A stretch of 64,000 nt of DNA, taken from assembly GCF_016755875.1 (NCBI RefSeq), contig NZ_BNED01000005.1:7763501-7827500 (forward strand), in the 5' to 3' direction. The DNA comes from Streptomyces spororaveus (GTDB lineage: Bacteria; Actinomycetota; Actinomycetes; Streptomycetales; Streptomycetaceae). A model generated the notes under the pieces. That model did no database searches. It was not told the origin of the DNA and was given only the letters and a program-made list of their open reading frames with translations. This document shows, in pieces, positions 59,833-64,000 of this stretch. The position numbers were made by a program, and so were the translations under genes. How positions within the stretch are numbered: the first letter of the stretch is position 1; each line of letters opens with the position of its first letter.

Positions 59833-60882
59833 ATGCGCGTACTGGTGACCGGAGGCGCGGGCTTCATCGGCTCGCACATCGTCGACGAACTGACCGACCG
59901 CGGCCACGAGCCGGTGGTCTTCGACCTGGCGGTGGACGGACGGGAGGACGTACGGGACCCGGATGCCGTGGCGGCGGCGCTGGCCGGCGTGGACGCGGTC
60001 TGTCACCAGGCGGCCAAGGTGGGGCTCGGCAAGGACTTCGGGGACGCGCCCGGCTACGTGTCGGCCAACGACCTGGGCACCGCGGTGCTGCTGGCCGGGA
60101 TGGCGCGGGCGCGGGTACCGCGGCTGCTGCTCGCCGGGTCGATGGTCGTCTACGGCGAGGGACGCTACGACTGCCCCGACCACGGCACGGTCCGGCCGGG
60201 CCCGCGGGCCGAGAGCGATCTGCGGGCGGGGCGGTTCGAGCCGCGCTGCCCGTTCTGCGGCGCCGACCTGGCGCCGGGGCTGGTCGCGGAGGACGCCCCG
60301 GCGGACCCGCGGAACGTCTACGCCACGACCAAGCTCGCCCAGGAGCACCTGGCGTCCTCCTGGGCCCGGGCCACCGGCGGACGCGTCATCTCGCTGCGCT
60401 ACCACAACGTGTACGGGCCGGGGATGCCCCGCGACACCCCGTACGCGGGGGTCGCCGCGCTGTTCCGGTCCTCCCTCGCGCGGGGCGAGGCGCCGCGCGT
60501 CTTCGAGGACGGCGGGCAGCGCCGGGACTTCGTCCACGTACGGGACGTGGCCGCGGCCAACGCGGTCGCGCTGGAGTCCCTGGTACCGCAGGCCGCGCAC
60601 ACGGACACCGCACCCGGACCCGGCCCCGAGGGCTTCACCGCGTACAACGTCGGCAGCGGCGACCCGCGGACCGTCGGCGACATGGCGGCCGCGCTGGCCG
60701 CCGCGTGCGGGGGCCCGGACCCGGTCGTCACCGGCGAGTACCGCCTCGGCGACGTCCGGCACATCACCGCCGACTCGGCCCGCCTGCGCCGTGAGCTGGA
60801 CTGGCGCCCCGCGGTCCCCTTCGCCGAGGGCATGGCCGAACTGGCCACGGGCCAGGCCGCTTCCCTTGCGACGGGACCGTGA
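59833..60882 (+). CDS. NAD-dependent epimerase/dehydratase with CPFC insertion
   Basis: A 349-residue extended SDR sugar-nucleotide enzyme. NAD loop: MRVLVTGGAGFIGSHIVDELTDRG. Catalytic Ser/Tyr/Lys: LLLAGSMVVYGEG and NVYATTKLAQEHL (YxxxK). Between these is an insertion FEPRCPFCGADLAPG, a CxxC pair that could join a zinc site, not found in standard UDP-glucose epimerases. The C-terminal part YNVGSGDPRTVGDMAAALAAACGG is typical. Likely converts a nucleotide sugar. Confidence 0.9.
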   Translation: MRVLVTGGAGFIGSHIVDELTDRGHEPVVFDLAVDGREDVRDPDAVAAALAGVDAVCHQAAKVGLGKDFGDAPGYVSANDLGTAVLLAGMARARVPRLLLAGSMVVYGEGRYDCPDHGTVRPGPRAESDLRAGRFEPRCPFCGADLAPGLVAEDAPADPRNVYATTKLAQEHLASSWARATGGRVISLRYHNVYGPGMPRDTPYAGVAALFRSSLARGEAPRVFEDGGQRRDFVHVRDVAAANAVALESLVPQAAHTDTAPGPGPEGFTAYNVGSGDPRTVGDMAAALAAACGGPDPVVTGEYRLGDVRHITADSARLRRELDWRPAVPFAEGMAELATGQAASLATGP

Positions 60883-60990
60883 CACAGCCGTGGCCGACCT
60901 TGATCATCCGCCGGGATAGAGTCGCCCCTGCCTGTCGGCGCTGAGCCGCCGCGGGCCATCGTGATCAGAGAACCTCGGGGGATTCACACC

Positions 60991-61587
60991 ATGCTGACCA
61001 ACCGTCTGCTCCGCGCTGCCGTGCCGATGGCCGTGACGGCCCTGGCGCTCACGGCCTGCGGGCCGGAGGACGACGCCGGCCCCGCCGCCACGCAGAAGGG
61101 GACCTTCACCGAGCCCCTCGCCCTGAAGACGTCGGCCGACGTGTCCGAGACCCACTTCCCGGACAACGCGAAGACCCAGCTGAGCGTCACCCCGGTCTCG
61201 GTCGTCAAGGGCGACAAGGCCGCGGTCGAGAAGCTCGGCGTGGGACTGCTGGAGGGCAAGACGCCCTACTACGTCACCACCACCTACGCGCACAAGGGCG
61301 GTGCACCGGACACCGGCAGCTTCAACTTCAAGCTGCTCCTGCACGGCACCGACCAGCAGCGTGCCTACTTCTTCGCCCCTGCCTGGGGAGCCAAGTTCGA
61401 GCCCTGCCAGGAGGTCGCGGAGTCCGAACTGCCGCTGGCCGCCGGAAAGTCCGTCACCACCTGCGAGATCTACCTGGTGCCGGAGAACGTGCAGCCCCTC
61501 TTCGTCGGCTTCCAGGGCGACCGTGACAACCGCTCCCCGAGCCACGAGACCGGCAGCGCGGCCGAGGTCGTCTGGAAGGTGGGCTGA
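60991..61587 (+). CDS. Hypothetical lipoprotein
   Basis: A 198-residue secreted lipoprotein. Signal peptide with lipobox: LLRAAVPMAVTALALTACGP (Leu-Thr-Ala-Cys). The mature part begins EDDAGPAATQKGTF and includes SFNFKLLLHGTDQQRAYFFAPAWGAKFEPC and LVPENVQPLFVGFQGDRDN, giving one or two Ig-like beta domains with a Cys pair. ATG at 60991 is preceded by CGGGGG. The function is unknown. Confidence 0.85.
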   Translation: MLTNRLLRAAVPMAVTALALTACGPEDDAGPAATQKGTFTEPLALKTSADVSETHFPDNAKTQLSVTPVSVVKGDKAAVEKLGVGLLEGKTPYYVTTTYAHKGGAPDTGSFNFKLLLHGTDQQRAYFFAPAWGAKFEPCQEVAESELPLAAGKSVTTCEIYLVPENVQPLFVGFQGDRDNRSPSHETGSAAEVVWKVG

Positions 61588-61790
61588 CGGTCCGTCGCCC
61601 GCCCCGTCCCCGGTGGTGTCCGCCGCTCGGCCACCGGCAGCCGCACCGGCCGCATCCGGCCGCTGACCCGCCCGTCCCTCACCACGTACCTGGCGGTGCA
61701 GCCGGGGCCGCCCGGACCGGCCCTGCGCCAGCTGCTGGCGGCGGCCGGCCGTCCCCCTGGATGTCCTGCCGACCTCGACCTGAGGACGTG

Positions 61791-61824
61791 CAGGTCTGCA
61801 GACCTGAGACACCCCTAGGGGGTG
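61791..61824. terminator. Paired palindromes between convergent lipoprotein and kinase genes
   Basis: CAGGTCTGCAGACCTG at 61791-61806 is a perfect 16-bp palindrome, and CACCCC-TAG-GGGGTG at 61810-61824 is a second dyad that contains the kinase stop codon. Together they are a likely terminator for the kinase message and perhaps for both. Confidence 0.55.
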
Positions 61825-62933
61825 CCCATGGCCGCGGGCAGGGTCAGTTCGAAGCGGCAGCCGCCGGAGACGTTGCGGACGTCGGCGTGGCCCGCGTGGG
61901 CCTCGACGATGCCCCGGACGATCGCGAGGCCCAGACCCGCTCCCGACGGAGGGGTACGGGCGGGGGTGCCGCGCCAGCCCGTGTCGAAGACGCGCGGGAG
62001 GTCCTCTTCGGGGATGCCTCCGCAGGCGTCGGTGACCGAGAGCACCACGGACTCCGCACGGCGTTCGGCGGCGATCGCGACCGTACCGTCGGCCGGGGTG
62101 TGGCGGATGGCGTTGACCAGGAGGTTGGACAGCACCCGCGTCATCTCCTTGCCGTCCACCTCCACGGGCAGCGAGGCGACCCCCTCGCCGACCAGCCGTA
62201 CCCCGTGCTCGCGGGCCAGCGCGTCGGTGCCGGCCAGGGCGTCGCCCACCAGATCGTGGAGGGACATCCGGGTCAGGGTGAGGGACAGCGCGCCCGCGTG
62301 GATGCGGGAGAGTTCGAAGAGGTCGCCGACCATGGAGTTGAGGCGGTCGACCTCAGTGCGGATCTGCCGGTGGTAGCGGGCGGGATCGGCCGCCATGCCG
62401 TCCTCCAGCGCCTCCGACATGGCGCGCAGCCCGGCCAGCGGGGTCCGCAGATCGTGCGAGATCCAGGCCACGAGCTCGCGCCGCGAGGCCTCCAGGGCCC
62501 GCTCGCGCTCACGGGAGGCGGCCAGCCGTTCGCTGGTGAGAGCCAACTCGCGGCTCAGCGCCGTGAGTTCGGCGGGGGCGGGTATCACCGGCGCGGCGAA
62601 GCTGCCCTGTTCCCCGAAAGCCCGGGCCGCGGCGGCGAGTTCCCGGCAGCGCCGGACGACCTGGCGGCCCAGCAGCAGCGCGGTGGCCATGGAGACGGCC
62701 GCCGCCGTGGCGACGACCATGGTCACGACGGCCAGGTCGTGGGAGGACAGGAACATCGCCCAGGCCACCGTCAGCGTCCCGGCGAGCATCGCGGACACGG
62801 CGACCGCGGCGACGATCGCGAGGGAGACGGCGACGCTGCGCCGGCGCAGCAGGCGCAGGGCCGCGGCCCCGAGCAGCCCGGCGGCGCCCGCGCCGAGGAG
62901 CGCGTACAGGGCGATCAGCAGAAGGTCACGCAT
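61815..62933 (-). CDS. Sensor histidine kinase, HisKA type
   Basis: A 372-residue kinase with two to three N-terminal transmembrane helices (LLLIALYALLGAGAAGLLGAAAL, VAVSLAIVAAVAVSAMLAGTLTVAWAM, LAVVTMVVATAAAVSMATALLLG), a HAMP-like linker, phospho-acceptor His160 in ELVAWISHDLRTPLAGLRAMSEAL, and an ATPase domain with NLLVNAIRHTPADG (N), VTDACGGIPEEDL (G1) and SGAGLGLAIVRGIVEAH (G2). Asp of the usual D-x-G motif is DACGG. Its start overlaps the response regulator end by eight bases. Confidence 0.94.
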   Translation of the reverse strand: MRDLLLIALYALLGAGAAGLLGAAALRLLRRRSVAVSLAIVAAVAVSAMLAGTLTVAWAMFLSSHDLAVVTMVVATAAAVSMATALLLGRQVVRRCRELAAAARAFGEQGSFAAPVIPAPAELTALSRELALTSERLAASRERERALEASRRELVAWISHDLRTPLAGLRAMSEALEDGMAADPARYHRQIRTEVDRLNSMVGDLFELSRIHAGALSLTLTRMSLHDLVGDALAGTDALAREHGVRLVGEGVASLPVEVDGKEMTRVLSNLLVNAIRHTPADGTVAIAAERRAESVVLSVTDACGGIPEEDLPRVFDTGWRGTPARTPPSGAGLGLAIVRGIVEAHAGHADVRNVSGGCRFELTLPAAMGTP

Positions 62934-63771
62934 CGCCGTCCTCTGTCCGGAGGGCCTGCCTGGCCCCGGTGTCCGGGGCCGCCTCGAAGCGGTAGCCGGC
63001 GCCCCAGACGGTCCGGATCAGCTGCGGGTTCCCCGGATCGTCCTCGATCTTGCCGCGGAGGCGCCGGACGTGCACGGTGACCGTCGAGAGGTCGCCGAAG
63101 TCCCAGCCCCAGACCTCGCGCATCAGCCGTTCCCGGTCGCAGACCTGGCCGGGGTGGCGCAGGAAGAAGGCGAGGAGATCGAACTCCCGCAGGGTGAGCG
63201 CGAGTTCGCGGCCCTCCTTGTGGACCCGGCGAGCCGCCGGATCCAGGACCAGCCCCGCCACCGCGAGACGCGGCGCGCCCTCCGGACCACCCTCGGGACC
63301 GCCCTCCGGGGCGCCGGCCTGCGCCCGCCGCAGGACCGAACGCACCCGCAGCACGAGCTCCCGCGGACTGAAGGGCTTGGTCACGTAGTCGTCCGCGCCC
63401 ACCTCCAGGCCCAGGATCCGGTCGTCCTCGTCACCGCGTGCGGTGAGCATGATGACCGGGACGGGCCGGCCGCGGTGCTCCCCGGCGCGCAGCCTGCGGC
63501 AGACCTCCAGGCCGTCCATCCCGGGGAGCATCAGGTCGAGGACCATCAGGTCCGGGCGGTGCTCCTCGGCGGAGCGCAGGCCGGCCGGGCCGTCCGCCGC
63601 CAGGCGCACCGCGAAACCGGCCCGCTCCAGGTACCCGGCCACGACCTCCGAGACGACCGGGTCGTCGTCCACCACCAGAACGCCGCCCAGAACGCCGCCC
63701 TGGGCGCCCACCTGCGGGTCCGCCGCCGCGCCGGGCCGCTCGTCCGTACTCTCCGCCTTGCTCTCTGCCAT
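62926..63771 (-). CDS. OmpR-type response regulator
   Basis: A 281-residue regulator. Receiver domain begins VLGGVLVVDDDPVVSEVVAGYL with phospho-acceptor Asp79 in LMVLDLMLPGMDG and Lys in YVTKPFSPREL. The winged-helix output domain ends with MREVWGWDFGDLSTVTVHVRRLRGKIEDDPGNPQLIRTVWGAGYRF. An N-terminal extension of ~28 residues and a Gly/Glu/Pro linker (GAPEGGPEGGPEGAP) are unusual. Co-transcribed with the kinase. Confidence 0.95.
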   Translation of the reverse strand: MAESKAESTDERPGAAADPQVGAQGGVLGGVLVVDDDPVVSEVVAGYLERAGFAVRLAADGPAGLRSAEEHRPDLMVLDLMLPGMDGLEVCRRLRAGEHRGRPVPVIMLTARGDEDDRILGLEVGADDYVTKPFSPRELVLRVRSVLRRAQAGAPEGGPEGGPEGAPRLAVAGLVLDPAARRVHKEGRELALTLREFDLLAFFLRHPGQVCDRERLMREVWGWDFGDLSTVTVHVRRLRGKIEDDPGNPQLIRTVWGAGYRFEAAPDTGARQALRTEDGDA

Positions 63772-63894
63772 GCCCCCAGGCTGTCACCCGCCGGGGCCCA
63801 TGTGTGGCGCGGACCCCCTCCCGTGCGACGGCGTCCGCGTTTCGTAAGGTCTGCGGGCCCCGGTTCCCCGGTTCCGATTCCTACGGTGTGGAGG

Positions 63895-64000
63895 GTGACT
63901 TCATCAGCTAGTGCTCCGCCCCGCGCGGACCTCGTACTGCCGTGCCTCGACGAGGCGCAGGCGCTTCCCTGGGTACTGTCCCGCGTACCGGCCGGGTGGC
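63895..64000 (+). CDS. GT2 glycosyltransferase, N-terminus only
   Basis: The first 35 residues (SSASAPPRADLVLPCLDEAQALPWVLSRVPAGW) are visible. ADLVLPCLDEAQALPWVL matches the nucleotide-sugar-binding start of family 2 glycosyltransferases of the dolichol-phosphate-mannose-synthase type. Start is GTG at 63895. A GGAG immediately before it is too close for a normal ribosome site, so the message may be leaderless. The rest lies beyond the right edge. Confidence 0.65.
   Translation, partial: MTSSASAPPRADLVLPCLDEAQALPWVLSRVPAGW

Overview
The window is high-GC DNA with strong third-codon-position GC bias, frequent GTG starts, GGAGG-type ribosome binding sites and many secreted proteins. It carries a complete whiE-type spore-pigment cluster, so I read it as a chromosomal segment of a Streptomyces or a very close relative. 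No rRNA, tRNA, CRISPR array or prophage was seen.

Layout. 1-11 kb: a truncated MFS drug exporter divergent from a MarR regulator with a HutD-like protein, a secreted copper-radical (glyoxal/galactose) oxidase, a DUF4360-type secreted protein, a LacI regulator, a MarR/metallo-beta-lactamase-fold pair, a class II glutamine amidotransferase, a PNPOx-fold protein, and a secreted GH16-CBM6 beta-glucanase with a CebR-like operator. 11.3-18.8 kb: the spore-pigment cluster. A small acyl-CoA carboxylase epsilon-like gene and the whiE VIII-type FAD hydroxylase face each other across a terminator; the hydroxylase diverges from seven co-directional genes (SchA/CurD-like, cupin, KS-alpha, KS-beta, ACP, aromatase/cyclase, TcmI-like cyclase) that end in a strong hairpin. 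18.8-23.6 kb: an FMN reductase, an RpiR regulator, small hypothetical proteins, a degenerate Fic-like protein and a secreted trypsin-like protease. 23.6-24.9 kb: mobile DNA, a 173-bp element with perfect terminal inverted repeats lying directly next to a 1083-bp IS481-type insertion sequence, each bounded by CTAG.

24.9-34.2 kb: metabolic and regulatory genes: an aldo/keto reductase divergent from an ArsR-type regulator, a SHOCT protein, a roadblock/LC7-like protein, an ArsR regulator with a 16-bp palindrome upstream, an NmrA-darcynin pair under a divergent LysR gene, a NarL-type two-component system and a beta-propeller-like protein. 34.5-39.8 kb: a 1265-residue glycosyltransferase/CDP-glycerol glycerophosphotransferase overlapping an Asp2-like alpha/beta-hydrolase, probably for a wall or surface glycopolymer. 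39.8-64 kb: mostly single genes, including a nuclease/phosphatase, peptidases, a DUF2252 protein facing an MFS transporter across a palindromic terminator, an AI-2E transporter, a prolyl oligopeptidase, methyltransferase, DUF4188/MerR pair, an epimerase fused to a CPCC zinc domain, an L,D-transpeptidase, HAD and SDR enzymes, a beta-lactamase-fold serine hydrolase, a second epimerase with a Cys-pair insertion, a lipoprotein, an OmpR-type two-component system, and the start of a GT2 glycosyltransferase cut by the right edge.

The best-supported coordinated system is the spore-pigment cluster: the minimal PKS makes the poly-beta-ketone, the cyclases fold it and the FAD enzyme oxidises it. The second is the overlapping glycopolymer pair at 34.5-39.8 kb. 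The rest looks like ordinary Streptomyces chromosome with single genes and local regulator-target pairs, several with a visible operator candidate.
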